The translations under genes were made by a program, and so were the position numbers. Shown piece after piece: positions 55,364 through 64,000 of a DNA stretch of 64,000 nucleotides (its first letter is position 1; the number at the start of each line of letters is the position of its first letter). This stretch comes from Pseudomonas sp. Bc-h (lineage in GTDB: Bacteria > Pseudomonadota > Gammaproteobacteria > Pseudomonadales > Pseudomonadaceae). Under the pieces are notes generated by a model. The model had not been told where the DNA came from and searched no databases. It saw nothing but the letters and a program-made list of their open reading frames with translations. The stretch lies in contig NZ_MUIN01000006.1 in NCBI RefSeq assembly GCF_002080045.1, forward strand, positions 269,387-333,386, given 5' to 3'.

Positions 55364-58063
55364 TCAGATGCTGATTCGCAGTTCGCTGCTCGGCTCCGGA
55401 TTGACGCTGAGCTGCTGGACAATCGCGTCTCGCAAACGGCTACACAGCTGCGGATCCGACAGCGGCTGGTTGTTTTCGTCAGTGAGGAAAAACACGTCCT
55501 CTACGCGCTCGCCGAGGGTCGCGATCTTGGCGTTCTGCAATGACAGGTCGAACTCCAGGAAAATCTTGCCGACTCGCGCCAGCAGGCCGGGGCGGTCAGG
55601 AGCGCTCAGCTCCAGAACGGTCACCGGGCGCTGCGCATCGTTGGAAATTGTCACTACCGGCGCAAAGGCAAAGTGTTTCAGCTGACGTGGTACTCGACGC
55701 TTGATGATCGTCGGATAGTCGTCAGGGTTTCTCAGCGCCTCGGTCAGCCCATCGCGAATCGCTTTGATCCGTTCAGGGTTGTCGCCAATCGAGCCACCAT
55801 CGTTGTCCAGCACGATATAGGTGTCGAGGGTGAACTGGCTGGTAGAGGTAATGACCCGGGCGTCATGAATGTTCAGGTTCAGTTGGTCCATTGCGGCAAC
55901 CGTCACCGCAAAGAAATCGTGCTGGTCCGGTGCGTAGATGAAAATCTGCGTGCCGCCTTCGAACTCGCGTTGGGTGGTTTCCTTGATCAACACCAGCGGG
56001 CCGCCATCAGCCGGTTGCTGCAGGATCGCATCGCTGTGCCACGCCACGTCGCCTGCCGTGTGCCGCAGGAAATAGTCGTCGCCCAGTTGCGACCACAGCT
56101 GTTCGACGTCGTCCGGGTCGGTGCCGCTGCGCACCAGAATATCCAGGGCGGCGCTCTGCGTGCTGCGGATCTGTTCTTTGCGATCAACCGGGTTTTCCAA
56201 CCCACGTTTCAGCGCGCGTTTGGTCTCGGTGTATAGCTGGCGCAACAGGCTCGCGCGCCAGGAGTTCCAGAGCGTGGGGTTGGTGGCATTGATGTCGGCG
56301 ATGGTCAGCACATACAGGTAATCAAGATGTACTTCGTCGCCGACGAACTGGGCGAAATCGTGGATGACCTGCGGGTCGGACAGGTCCTTGCGCTGGGCTG
56401 TTGTGGACATCACCAGATGGTTCTGCACCAGCCAGACAATGAGTTGGGTATCCCACTGAGGGAGGTGGTGGCGTATACCGAAGGCTTCGGCATCGACTGC
56501 CCCCAGTTCCGAATGATCGCCGCCACGACCTTTGCCAATGTCGTGGTACAGGCCTGCCAGATAAATCAGCTCGGGCTTGGGTAGCTTGGCCATGAGCTTG
56601 CTGGCCAGCGGGAATTTTTCGGACACCTGCGTGTACTGCAGCTTACGTAGATGCTTGATCAGGTTCAGGGTGTGGGCATCGACCGTATAGATGTGGAACA
56701 GGTCATGTTGCATCTGCCCGACGATATGACCGAACTCCGGCAAGTACAGGCCAAGAATGCCGTAACGGTTCATCCGACGCAGGTTGCGGTGGATGCCGAT
56801 TTCGCATTTGAACAGCTCGATGAACAGGCTGGTGTTACGAATATCGTTGCGGAAATCGTCGTTGATGAGGTGCCGGTGTTCACGCAGCAGCCGAATCGTA
56901 TCTGCGCGCACTCCCTTGATTTCCGGATGCTGCGCCATCAGCACGAATATTTCGAGCATCGCGAAAGGCGTGCGTTTGAAGACGTTGGGGTTTGTGGCTT
57001 CGATGTAGCCGTCATGCAGCTGAAAGCGTGAGTTGATCGATTCGGTGACGGTGTTCTGGTCGTTGGAAAGAATCACTTCCTCGAAGTGCTGAATGATCAG
57101 GTCGCTCAACTGGGCGATGCTCATGACCACGCGATAGTACTTCTGCATGAAGCGTTCGATGGCCAGTTTCGCGTCACTGTCCTGATAGCCCAGCAGGCGT
57201 GCGATGCTGGTCTGATAATCGAATAACAGGCGGTCTTCGGAGCGGCCCGCCAGCATGTGCAGCGCATAGCGAACCTTCCACAGAAATTCCTGGGACGACG
57301 CGAGCAACGCGTTTTCGCTTTCCAGCAGGAAGCCCTGATCGGCGAGGGCGTGCAGATTCAGCGTGCCGTACTGGCGTCGTGCGACCCAGAGGATGGTCTG
57401 GATGTCTCGCAACCCGCCGGGGGAGCCTTTGACATTGGGTTCGAGGTTGTACTCGGTGTCGAAATACTTGTGGTGACGGGTTTTCTGCTCGGCACGTTTG
57501 GCGAGAAAAAACTCCTTGCTCGGCCACATCTGGCGAGTGCTGGTGACTTCCAGCATGCGCTGGCGCAGGTGTTCGGGGCCGGCGATGGTGCGGCTTTCCA
57601 TGAGGTTGGTGATGACGGTCAGATCAGCACGTGCCTCGGTGGCGCACTCGTCGACCGAGCGAACGCTCTGCCCCACCTCAAGTCCGATGTCCCACAGCAG
57701 CGTCAGAAAACGCTCAATCGAATCGCGGAAAACTTCGTGGTCTGCACTGTCCAGCAAAATCAGCAGGTCGATGTCGGAATAGGGGTGCAGCTCGCCGCGG
57801 CCGTACCCGCCAACTGCCAGCAGGGCGATATCGGCGTCTTCGCTCCAGTCGAACTGCTCCCAGGCCTGTTGCAGGATATTATCGACGAACCAGGCGCGAT
57901 CCTCGATCAGGCGACGGATCTCACGACCCGATTTGAAACGCTCGTCCAGCACCTCGCGAGCCTGACGAATGGCTTTCTTGAAGGCGGCGATGGGGCTCGC
58001 CTTCAGTGCCAGTTCGGCCTGAAACTGGCCACGATCAAACAAATCTGGGTCCACCTGGGGCAT
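55364..58063 (-). CDS. glnD: GlnD, PII uridylyltransferase/uridylyl-removing enzyme
   Basis: An 899-residue nitrogen sensor. Nucleotidyltransferase motif [18 protein letters not shown] (about 86-103), an HD domain ([16 protein letters not shown], uridylyl removal) and two C-terminal ACT domains ([19 protein letters not shown]) that sense glutamine. It adds or removes UMP on PII proteins. Full length. It lies between map and dapC on the minus strand. Confidence 0.96.
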   Translation of the reverse strand: MPQVDPDLFDRGQFQAELALKASPIAAFKKAIRQAREVLDERFKSGREIRRLIEDRAWFVDNILQQAWEQFDWSEDADIALLAVGGYGRGELHPYSDIDLLILLDSADHEVFRDSIERFLTLLWDIGLEVGQSVRSVDECATEARADLTVITNLMESRTIAGPEHLRQRMLEVTSTRQMWPSKEFFLAKRAEQKTRHHKYFDTEYNLEPNVKGSPGGLRDIQTILWVARRQYGTLNLHALADQGFLLESENALLASSQEFLWKVRYALHMLAGRSEDRLLFDYQTSIARLLGYQDSDAKLAIERFMQKYYRVVMSIAQLSDLIIQHFEEVILSNDQNTVTESINSRFQLHDGYIEATNPNVFKRTPFAMLEIFVLMAQHPEIKGVRADTIRLLREHRHLINDDFRNDIRNTSLFIELFKCEIGIHRNLRRMNRYGILGLYLPEFGHIVGQMQHDLFHIYTVDAHTLNLIKHLRKLQYTQVSEKFPLASKLMAKLPKPELIYLAGLYHDIGKGRGGDHSELGAVDAEAFGIRHHLPQWDTQLIVWLVQNHLVMSTTAQRKDLSDPQVIHDFAQFVGDEVHLDYLYVLTIADINATNPTLWNSWRASLLRQLYTETKRALKRGLENPVDRKEQIRSTQSAALDILVRSGTDPDDVEQLWSQLGDDYFLRHTAGDVAWHSDAILQQPADGGPLVLIKETTQREFEGGTQIFIYAPDQHDFFAVTVAAMDQLNLNIHDARVITSTSQFTLDTYIVLDNDGGSIGDNPERIKAIRDGLTEALRNPDDYPTIIKRRVPRQLKHFAFAPVVTISNDAQRPVTVLELSAPDRPGLLARVGKIFLEFDLSLQNAKIATLGERVEDVFFLTDENNQPLSDPQLCSRLRDAIVQQLSVNPEPSSELRISI

Positions 58064-58117
58064 CGAACTGCTTTCCTTCTATCTATATCGGCCAGGTTGC
58101 GCCTGACGACCTGGTGA

Positions 58118-58900
58118 TCAGGCCGAGGTGCGCGCGATGGTGTCGTCGCTACGCAGGGTGAAGATCTCGTAGCCGGTGGCGGTGACCAGGATGGTGTGTT
58201 CCCACTGCGCCGACAGCTTGCGGTCCTTGGTGATGGCGGTCCAGCCGTCGCCCAGCAGGCGAGTGTCAGCCTTGCCCTGATTGATCATCGGCTCAATGGT
58301 GAAGGTCATGCCTTCTTTGAGTTCCATGCCGTCGCCCGCCTTGCCGTAGTGCAAGACCTGCGGTTCTTCATGAAACACCTTGCCGATGCCATGGCCGCAG
58401 TATTCCTTGACCACCGAGAAACCGTTTTTCTCTGCGTGCTTCTGAATCACTTCGCCGATATCGCCCAGATGTGCGCCCGGCTTGACCAGCTCGATGCCTT
58501 TATACATGCACTCCTGGGTGATCTTCGACAGGCGCTCGGCCCACTCGGGTACTTTGCCGACGTGGAACATCTTGCTGGTATCGCCGTGGTAACCGTCCTT
58601 GATAACGGTCACGTCGATGTTCAGCACGTCGCCTTCCTTCAGCGGCTTCTCGTTCGGGATGCCGTGGCAGACCACGTGGTTGATCGAGGTGCAGATGGAC
58701 TTCGGAAAGCCCTTGTAGTTCAGAGGGGCCGGAATGGCTTTCTGCTCGTTGACGATGTAGTCGTGGCAGATACGGTCAAGCTCATCGGTCGTCACGCCCG
58801 GCTTGACGTATGCCCCGATCATTTCAAGTACTTCTGCGGCCAGACGGCCGGCGATACGCATCTTTTCGATGTCTTCAGGGGTTTTGATGGTAACGGTCAT
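58118..58900 (-). CDS. map: Methionine aminopeptidase, type I
   Basis: A 260-residue MetAP. Metal-ligand regions are visible: LNIDVTVIKDGYHGD, CGHGIGKVFHEEP and the last Glu in MTFTIEPMI. It removes the N-terminal Met from new proteins. ATG 58900 is the family start; divergent from rpsB across about 340 bp, the classic map/rpsB arrangement. Confidence 0.96.
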   Translation of the reverse strand: MTVTIKTPEDIEKMRIAGRLAAEVLEMIGAYVKPGVTTDELDRICHDYIVNEQKAIPAPLNYKGFPKSICTSINHVVCHGIPNEKPLKEGDVLNIDVTVIKDGYHGDTSKMFHVGKVPEWAERLSKITQECMYKGIELVKPGAHLGDIGEVIQKHAEKNGFSVVKEYCGHGIGKVFHEEPQVLHYGKAGDGMELKEGMTFTIEPMINQGKADTRLLGDGWTAITKDRKLSAQWEHTILVTATGYEIFTLRSDDTIARTSA

Positions 58901-59239
58901 ACAAGGCTCTCTCGGCGCGGCAGGGCCGCAGCTAAACACGGAAAAACGCGATTCTATCAGACCGCCGCCGGGCGGGTTATCATCGCTTCCTTATATGGCA
59001 AGCTGGCAGGCTGCATCCCAAGGCGTGCCAGAACCGGCAAAAGCCTCGGAAAAACAGGATCTTATTTCGGGTTCCGTTATGCAGACTTTTGTGATATAAA
59101 ATGCGCCGCTTTACGGGGTATGCCCCGAAAGCCCAAACCCACACACGTGTCGACACGATGACCTGGGTGCCCTCGGCTCAAGCCGTTGGTTGGTCATTGG
59201 GATACGTGGAGGCCTAACCCGACTTATCAAGGAACTATC
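58901..59239 (+). promoter_or_regulatory. map-rpsB divergent region with rpsB leader
   Basis: No gene. A likely rpsB -10 (TATAAA, 59095-59100) is followed by a leader of about 135 bases with stem CGGGG-TATG-CCCCG (59114-59127) and the palindrome CGTGTCGACACG (59146-59157). In gamma-proteobacteria S2 represses its own mRNA through a conserved leader, and this structure is the candidate. The link is by family knowledge only. Confidence 0.5.
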
Positions 59240-59980
59240 ATGTCCCAAGTCAACATGCGCGATATGCTGAAGGCCGGTGTGCACTTCGGTCACCAAACCC
59301 GTTACTGGAATCCGAAAATGGGTAAGTACATTTTCGGCGCGCGTAACAAGATTCACATCATCAACCTTGAAAAAACCCTGCCTATGTTCAACGAAGCTCT
59401 GACTTTCGTTGAGCGCCTGGCTCAGGGCAAGAACAAGATTCTGTTCGTCGGCACCAAGCGTTCCGCTGGCAAGATCGTTGCTGAAGAAGCAGCACGTTGC
59501 GGTTCGCCGTACGTCGATCACCGCTGGTTGGGCGGCATGCTGACCAACTTCAAAACCATCCGCGCTTCCATCAAGCGTCTGCGTGAGCTTGAAGTTCAGG
59601 CAGAAGACGGTACTTTCACCAAGCTGACCAAGAAAGAGGCGCTGATGCGCACTCGCGATCTGGAAAAGCTGGATCGTAGCCTGGGTGGTATCAAGGACAT
59701 GGGCGGTCTGCCAGACGCACTGTTCGTTATCGACGTTGATCACGAGCGCATCGCGATCACCGAAGCCAACAAGCTGGGTATCCCGGTTATCGGCGTAGTC
59801 GATACCAACAGCAGCCCGGAAGGCGTTGACTACATCATCCCAGGTAACGATGACGCCATTCGCGCCATTCAGCTGTACATGGGTTCGATGGCTGACGCTG
59901 TTATCCGTGGTCGCAACAATGTTGCTGGCGGCACCGACGTTTACGTTGAAGAAGCTCCAGCGGCATCGGTTGAAGGCTGA
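59240..59980 (+). CDS. rpsB: 30S ribosomal protein S2
   Basis: A 246-residue S2 with [22 protein letters not shown] and [19 protein letters not shown] 59240 follows AAGGAA. First gene of the rpsB-tsf-pyrH-frr-uppS-cdsA run. Confidence 0.98.
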   Translation: MSQVNMRDMLKAGVHFGHQTRYWNPKMGKYIFGARNKIHIINLEKTLPMFNEALTFVERLAQGKNKILFVGTKRSAGKIVAEEAARCGSPYVDHRWLGGMLTNFKTIRASIKRLRELEVQAEDGTFTKLTKKEALMRTRDLEKLDRSLGGIKDMGGLPDALFVIDVDHERIAITEANKLGIPVIGVVDTNSSPEGVDYIIPGNDDAIRAIQLYMGSMADAVIRGRNNVAGGTDVYVEEAPAASVEG

Positions 59981-60011
59981 GTAGCAAACGCCTAGCGTTT
60001 ACTCAGTACGC

Positions 60012-60036
60012 AAAAAGGGGGCTTGGCCCCCTTTTT
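60012..60036 (+). terminator. Terminator/attenuator after rpsB
   Basis: AAAAAGGGGG-CTTG-GCCCCCTTTTT, perfect stem in the rpsB-tsf gap. It probably lowers read-through into tsf. Confidence 0.88.
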
Positions 60037-60167
60037 GCCACCTCGAAAACCATTTGGCGTTGCCATCGATCTTGTTGTCATGTGCAGCTGTCACCATGGA
60101 TTTTCAAGAATTTGAACGCCCGCCCGGCGGGTGGAATGGTTGAAGACCTATCCAAGAGGATTTTGAA

Positions 60168-61031
60168 ATGGCAGAGATTACTGCAGCGTTGGTCAAAGAA
60201 CTGCGCGAGCGTACTGGCGAAGGCATGATGGACTGCAAAAAGGCCTTGACCAAGGCTGGCGGCGACATCGAAAAAGCCATCGACGATATGCGTGCCTCGG
60301 GCGCAATCAAGGCCGCCAAGAAAGCAGGCAACGTCGCCGCTGAAGGCGCCATCGCCATCAAGGACGACGGTAAAGCGGCTGTCATCATCGAAGTCAACTC
60401 GCAGACCGACTTCCTGGCTCTGCAGGACGACTTCAAGGCATTTGTTGCAGCCAGCGTCGAAAAAGCGTTCGCTGACAAGCTGACCGATGCCGCTCCGCTG
60501 ATCGAAGCTCAGGAAGCTGCACGCCTGGTGCTGGTCGGCAAGGTTGGCGAGAACGTCAACATCCGTCGTCTGAAGCGCATCGAAGGTGACGTGCTGGGTT
60601 CGTACCTGCACGGCAACAAGATCGGCGTCGTTGTGGCTCTCAAGGGTGGAGACTCCGAGCTGGCCAAAGAAATCGCCATGCACGTAGCTGCAACCAACCC
60701 TGAGTTCCTGCACTCGTCCGAGATTTCGCCAGAAGCAATCGAACGCGAAAAAGGCGTTTTCCTGCAACTGAACGAAGACAAGATCAAAGGCAAGCCGGCC
60801 GAGATCGTCGAGAAAATGGTTGAAGGTCGTATCAGCAAATTCAAAGCTGAAGCGAGCCTGGTTGATCAGCCTTTCGTCAAGAACCCGGAAGTCAAAGTCG
60901 GTGATCTGGCGAAGAAAGCAGGCGCTGAAATCGTTTCGTTCACCTACTTCAAAGTAGGCGACGGCATCGAGAAGCCAGTCGACAACTTCGCTGAAGAAGT
61001 CGCTGCTCAAGTAGCTGCCAGCAAGCAATAA
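60168..61031 (+). CDS. tsf: Elongation factor Ts
   Basis: A 287-residue EF-Ts, the nucleotide exchange factor for EF-Tu. N-terminal UBA-like part (LRERTGEGMMDCKKAL) and the EF-Tu contact motif SQTDFLA are present. Follows rpsB as usual. Confidence 0.98.
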   Translation: MAEITAALVKELRERTGEGMMDCKKALTKAGGDIEKAIDDMRASGAIKAAKKAGNVAAEGAIAIKDDGKAAVIIEVNSQTDFLALQDDFKAFVAASVEKAFADKLTDAAPLIEAQEAARLVLVGKVGENVNIRRLKRIEGDVLGSYLHGNKIGVVVALKGGDSELAKEIAMHVAATNPEFLHSSEISPEAIEREKGVFLQLNEDKIKGKPAEIVEKMVEGRISKFKAEASLVDQPFVKNPEVKVGDLAKKAGAEIVSFTYFKVGDGIEKPVDNFAEEVAAQVAASKQ

Positions 61032-61054
61032 GACGGTCCTCCAACTGTCGACCC

Positions 61055-61089
61055 AAAGAGGCTGCCCGCTCACGCGCGCAGCCTCTTTG
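61055..61089 (+). terminator. Terminator after tsf
   Basis: AAAGAGGCTGC / GCAGCCTCTTT stem with a following T. Closes the rpsB-tsf unit before pyrH. Confidence 0.85.
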
Positions 61090-61230
61090 TCAAAGCGGCG
61101 GTTGGAATTTGTTTTTCCGGATGTGGCTCACAAGGCTGCAAATCCCGGAGCGAGTAGCCTAGAGTTAGCGCAGGCTGGAAACGGCTCGCAGCTCAGATGT
61201 TTTTTTTAAATGCCGCAGGAGAGATTCGCA

Positions 61231-61974
61231 ATGGCTCAGCAGGGCAGTGGTTATCAAGCTCGCTATAAACGCATTCTACTCAAGCTTAGCGGCGAGGCCC
61301 TGATGGGGTCGGAAGAGTTCGGTATCGACCCCAAAGTGCTGGATCGCATGGCGCTTGAGGTGGGTCAGCTGGTTGGAATCGGCGTTCAGGTCGGTCTGGT
61401 CATCGGCGGTGGCAACCTGTTTCGTGGTGCAGCGTTGAGTGCCGCCGGCATGGATCGGGTGACGGGCGACCACATGGGCATGCTGGCCACTGTGATGAAC
61501 GCCCTGGCCATGCGCGACGCGCTGGAGCGTGCCAATATCTCGGCCATCGTGATGTCGGCGATTTCCATGGTCGGGGTCACCGATCACTATGATCGTCGCA
61601 AGGCCATGCGTCACCTGAACGCCAAAGAGGTCGTTATCTTCGCGGCAGGTACCGGCAATCCGTTCTTCACCACGGACTCGGCAGCCTGTCTGCGTGCGAT
61701 CGAGATCGACGCGGACGTCGTGCTGAAGGCAACCAAGGTCGATGGTGTGTACACTGCCGATCCATTCAAGGACCCGCATGCCGAGAAGTTCGATCATCTG
61801 ACTTACGATGAAGTGCTGGATCGCAAGCTGGGAGTAATGGATCTGACGGCCATTTGCCTGTGCCGTGACCACAAGATGCCGCTGCGTGTCTTTAATATGA
61901 ACAAGCCCGGCGCACTGCTGAACATCGTGCATGGCGGGGCTGAAGGAACCTTGATCGAGGAAGGTGCACAATGA
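61231..61974 (+). CDS. pyrH: Uridylate kinase
   Basis: A 247-residue bacterial UMP kinase: [24 protein letters not shown] and [13 protein letters not shown]. Phosphorylates UMP to UDP. ATG 61231 has AGGAGAG seven bases upstream. Overlaps frr by 4 bp. Confidence 0.97.
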   Translation: MAQQGSGYQARYKRILLKLSGEALMGSEEFGIDPKVLDRMALEVGQLVGIGVQVGLVIGGGNLFRGAALSAAGMDRVTGDHMGMLATVMNALAMRDALERANISAIVMSAISMVGVTDHYDRRKAMRHLNAKEVVIFAAGTGNPFFTTDSAACLRAIEIDADVVLKATKVDGVYTADPFKDPHAEKFDHLTYDEVLDRKLGVMDLTAICLCRDHKMPLRVFNMNKPGALLNIVHGGAEGTLIEEGAQ

Positions 61975-62528
61975 TCAATGAAATCAAGAAAGACGCTCAA
62001 GAGCGCATGCAGAAATCCATCGAATCCCTGAACCATGCGTTCGGTCAGATTCGTACCGGTAAGGCCCACCCCAGCATTCTGGGCAGCGTGATGGTGCCGT
62101 ACTACGGCGCGGATACTTCCATCACCCAGGTAGCCAACATCACCGTTAAAGACTCGCGCACCCTGCAGGTCGTCGCGTTTGAGCGCAACATGCTTGGCGC
62201 GGTCGACAAGGCCATCCAGAGTGCGGGTCTGAATCTGAACCCGACCAACCTCGGCGAAATGCTGCTGATCTCCATGCCGGCGTTGACCGAAGAAACTCGC
62301 AAGGGCTTCACCAAGCAGGCGCGTAGCGCAGCTGAGGACGCTCGCGTTGCGGTGCGCAATATTCGCCGCGATGCACTGGGTGACCTCAAGAAGCTGGTCA
62401 AGGACAAAGAAATCAGCGAAGACGAAGAGCGTCGTGGCACCGCTGACATCGATAAGCTGACCAAGGAATTCGAGGCCCAGATCACCAAGGCCACGGAAGA
62501 AAAAGAAAAAGACCTGATGGCCGTATAA
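61971..62528 (+). CDS. frr: Ribosome recycling factor
   Basis: A 185-residue RRF, which with EF-G splits post-termination ribosomes. Motifs [23 protein letters not shown]-like [11 protein letters not shown] and [13 protein letters not shown]. Coupled to pyrH (ATGA). Confidence 0.97.
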   Translation: MINEIKKDAQERMQKSIESLNHAFGQIRTGKAHPSILGSVMVPYYGADTSITQVANITVKDSRTLQVVAFERNMLGAVDKAIQSAGLNLNPTNLGEMLLISMPALTEETRKGFTKQARSAAEDARVAVRNIRRDALGDLKKLVKDKEISEDEERRGTADIDKLTKEFEAQITKATEEKEKDLMAV

Positions 62529-62545
62529 GGGGTCAGGAAGCTTTC

Positions 62546-63301
62546 ATGGATAAGACAAAGCTGGCTGTGCCGTCATCGGTGCCGCGTCATGTCGCGATCA
62601 TCATGGATGGGAACAATCGCTGGGCCAAAAAGCGCCTGTTGCCGGGTGTGGCGGGTCACAAGGCTGGCGTGGACGCTGTGCGGGCGGTGATTGAAGTGTG
62701 CGCCGAGGCCAAGGTCGAGGTGCTGACGTTGTTCGCTTTTTCCAGCGAGAACTGGCAGCGCCCCGCCGAAGAGGTCGGTGCGCTGATGGAGCTGTTCTTC
62801 ACTGCCTTGCGTCGCGAGACCAAGCGTCTGAACGAGAACGGCATCAGCCTGCGCATCATTGGTGATCGTTCGCGATTTCATCCGGAGCTTCAGGCTGCCA
62901 TCCGCGAGGCTGAAGCACAGACCGCGGGCAATAGCCGCTTTGTTCTGCAAATCGCCGCCAACTACGGTGGCCAATGGGATATCGCCCAGGCTGCGCAGCG
63001 TCTGGCGCGTGAGGTGCAGGCCGGGCATCTGCGTCCGGACGACATCACGCCGGAACTGTTGCAGACTTGTCTTGCAACCGGCGATCTGCCACTGCCTGAC
63101 CTGTGCATCCGTACTGGCGGCGAGCATCGCATCAGCAATTTCCTGCTGTGGCAGCTGGCTTACGCCGAGCTGTATTTCTCCGACCTGTTCTGGCCGGACT
63201 TCAAACACGATGCCATGCGCCATGCGCTGGCCGATTTCGCTTCGCGCCAACGCCGCTTCGGGAAAACCAGCGAGCAGGTAGAAGCTGGAGCCCGTGCTTA
63301 A
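62546..63301 (+). CDS. uppS: Undecaprenyl diphosphate synthase
   Basis: A 251-residue cis-prenyltransferase: catalytic Asp in IIMDGNNRWAKKR, then FAFSSENWQRP and LCIRTGGEHRISNFLLWQ. Makes C55-PP, the lipid carrier for peptidoglycan and other glycans. Ends one base into cdsA. Confidence 0.97.
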   Translation: MDKTKLAVPSSVPRHVAIIMDGNNRWAKKRLLPGVAGHKAGVDAVRAVIEVCAEAKVEVLTLFAFSSENWQRPAEEVGALMELFFTALRRETKRLNENGISLRIIGDRSRFHPELQAAIREAEAQTAGNSRFVLQIAANYGGQWDIAQAAQRLAREVQAGHLRPDDITPELLQTCLATGDLPLPDLCIRTGGEHRISNFLLWQLAYAELYFSDLFWPDFKHDAMRHALADFASRQRRFGKTSEQVEAGARA

Positions 63302-64000
63302 TGCTCAAACAACGAATCATTACAGCGCTTATCCTCGCGCCTCTGGCCCTTTGCGGTTTTTTTCTGCTCGAGGGTGGCAGCTTCGCGCTGTTCATTGGGG
63401 CGGTCGTCGCGTTGGGAGCCTGGGAGTGGGCTCGTCTGGCGGGGCTCGAAACCCAGTCTGTACGCGTGCTTTACGCTGTCGTGGTCGCAGTGCTGCTGTT
63501 CCTGCTTTACCTGCTGCCGGGGCTTGCGCCGTGGATTCTGGTTGCCGCGCTGATCTGGTGGTTGGCGGCGACGTGGCTCGTGCTGACATATCCTGAATCT
63601 AGCGAGCATTGGTCCAGCGTCATCTACAAGCTGGCGATCGGTCTGTTGATTCTGCTCCCGGCCTGGCAGGGACTCGTCTTGATCAAGCTGTCGCCATCCG
63701 GCAACTGGCTGATCCTCGCGGTGATGGTGCTGGTGTGGGGCGCGGACATTGGCGCGTACTTCTCTGGCAAGGCGTTCGGCAAGCGCAAGCTCGCACCGAA
63801 AGTCAGTCCGGGTAAGAGCTGGGAAGGGCTTTACGGTGGTCTGGCTGCGTGTCTGATCATTACGGCGGTGGTGGGTGTTTCCCGCGGCTGGTCTTTTGGC
63901 GAAATCCTCTTCGCGCTGGTCTGTGCTGCGATCGTGGTGCTGATTTCGGTCGTGGGTGATCTCACTGAAAGCATGTTCAAGCGTAAATCCGGGGTCAAGG
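63301..64000 (+). CDS. cdsA: Phosphatidate cytidylyltransferase (5' part only)
   Basis: The first 233 residues of CdsA, which makes CDP-diacylglycerol. Several membrane helices and the motif VWGADIGAYFSGKAFGKRKL are visible; SPGKSWEGLYGG follows. The ATG overlaps the uppS stop (TAATG). The frame is open at the right edge, so the C-terminal signature lies outside. Confidence 0.95.
   Translation, partial: MLKQRIITALILAPLALCGFFLLEGGSFALFIGAVVALGAWEWARLAGLETQSVRVLYAVVVAVLLFLLYLLPGLAPWILVAALIWWLAATWLVLTYPESSEHWSSVIYKLAIGLLILLPAWQGLVLIKLSPSGNWLILAVMVLVWGADIGAYFSGKAFGKRKLAPKVSPGKSWEGLYGGLAACLIITAVVGVSRGWSFGEILFALVCAAIVVLISVVGDLTESMFKRKSGVK

Overview
The window is a stretch of a Pseudomonas chromosome, most likely from the P. 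fluorescens species complex. The evidence is high-GC coding sequence, gene order that follows a long block known from P. aeruginosa (wspDEFR - prfB - lysS - TetR - lptF - ppc - adk - tsaB - rsmJ - mexLJK - plsB, and later dapD - nhaP - dapC - glnD - map - rpsB - tsf - pyrH - frr - uppS - cdsA), and short palindromic REP elements of fluorescens type between genes. No tRNA, rRNA, CRISPR array, insertion sequence or prophage was seen. Species-level assignment is inference.

Layout. 1-4773: the end of the Wsp chemosensory operon (wspD partial, wspE, wspF, wspR), which controls c-di-GMP made by the diguanylate cyclase WspR. 4818-8486: two tandem paralogous exported proteins on the minus strand, with Ig-like repeats and a shared C-terminal domain that resembles halovibrin; their 5' and 3' flanks are duplicated too. 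8746-14306: prfB with its programmed +1 frameshift, lysS, a TetR regulator, a lipoprotein and a QEGLA-motif protein with a HExxxH zinc site. 14349-18198: an esterase-like lipoprotein, a small membrane protein, a 700-bp non-coding repeat-rich gap, lptF, a DUF4398 lipoprotein and a small conserved protein. 18433-26510: ppc, adk, tsaB, conserved hypotheticals, a DUF72 protein, an extensin-like protein and rsmJ. 26593-31515: a mexL-mexJK type regulator and RND efflux pump without its own outer-membrane channel. 31609-32976: a Fic protein with a winged helix, preceded by twin identical-architecture palindromes (probable autoregulatory operators).

33109-39481: a DUF4197 protein, a YbaY-type lipoprotein, plsB, a small protein, rlmA and dapE. 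39745-44995: two tandem ndvB-like glucan synthases (GH17 plus GT2) whose last ~167 bp are almost identical, a sign of gene conversion. 45289-49306: tcdA, csdE, csdA, dapD and an ArsC/Spx-type protein. 49539-51185: a CPA1 Na+/H+ antiporter. 51200-53903: three consecutive paralogous metzincin proteases, the clearest accessory island in the window. 54085-64000: dapC, glnD and map on the minus strand, then the conserved translation and envelope run rpsB - tsf - pyrH - frr - uppS - cdsA, cut by the window end.

Themes. Three enzymes of the succinylase branch of diaminopimelate/lysine synthesis (DapD, DapC, DapE) and LysS lie here. The CsdA-CsdE-TcdA sulfur and t6A-modification set is intact, with TsaB elsewhere in the window. 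Several products act at the cell envelope or surface (Wsp, NdvB-like enzymes, LptF, MexJK, PlsB, CdsA, UppS). The least explained parts are the metzincin trio, the halovibrin-like pair and the self-regulating Fic locus.
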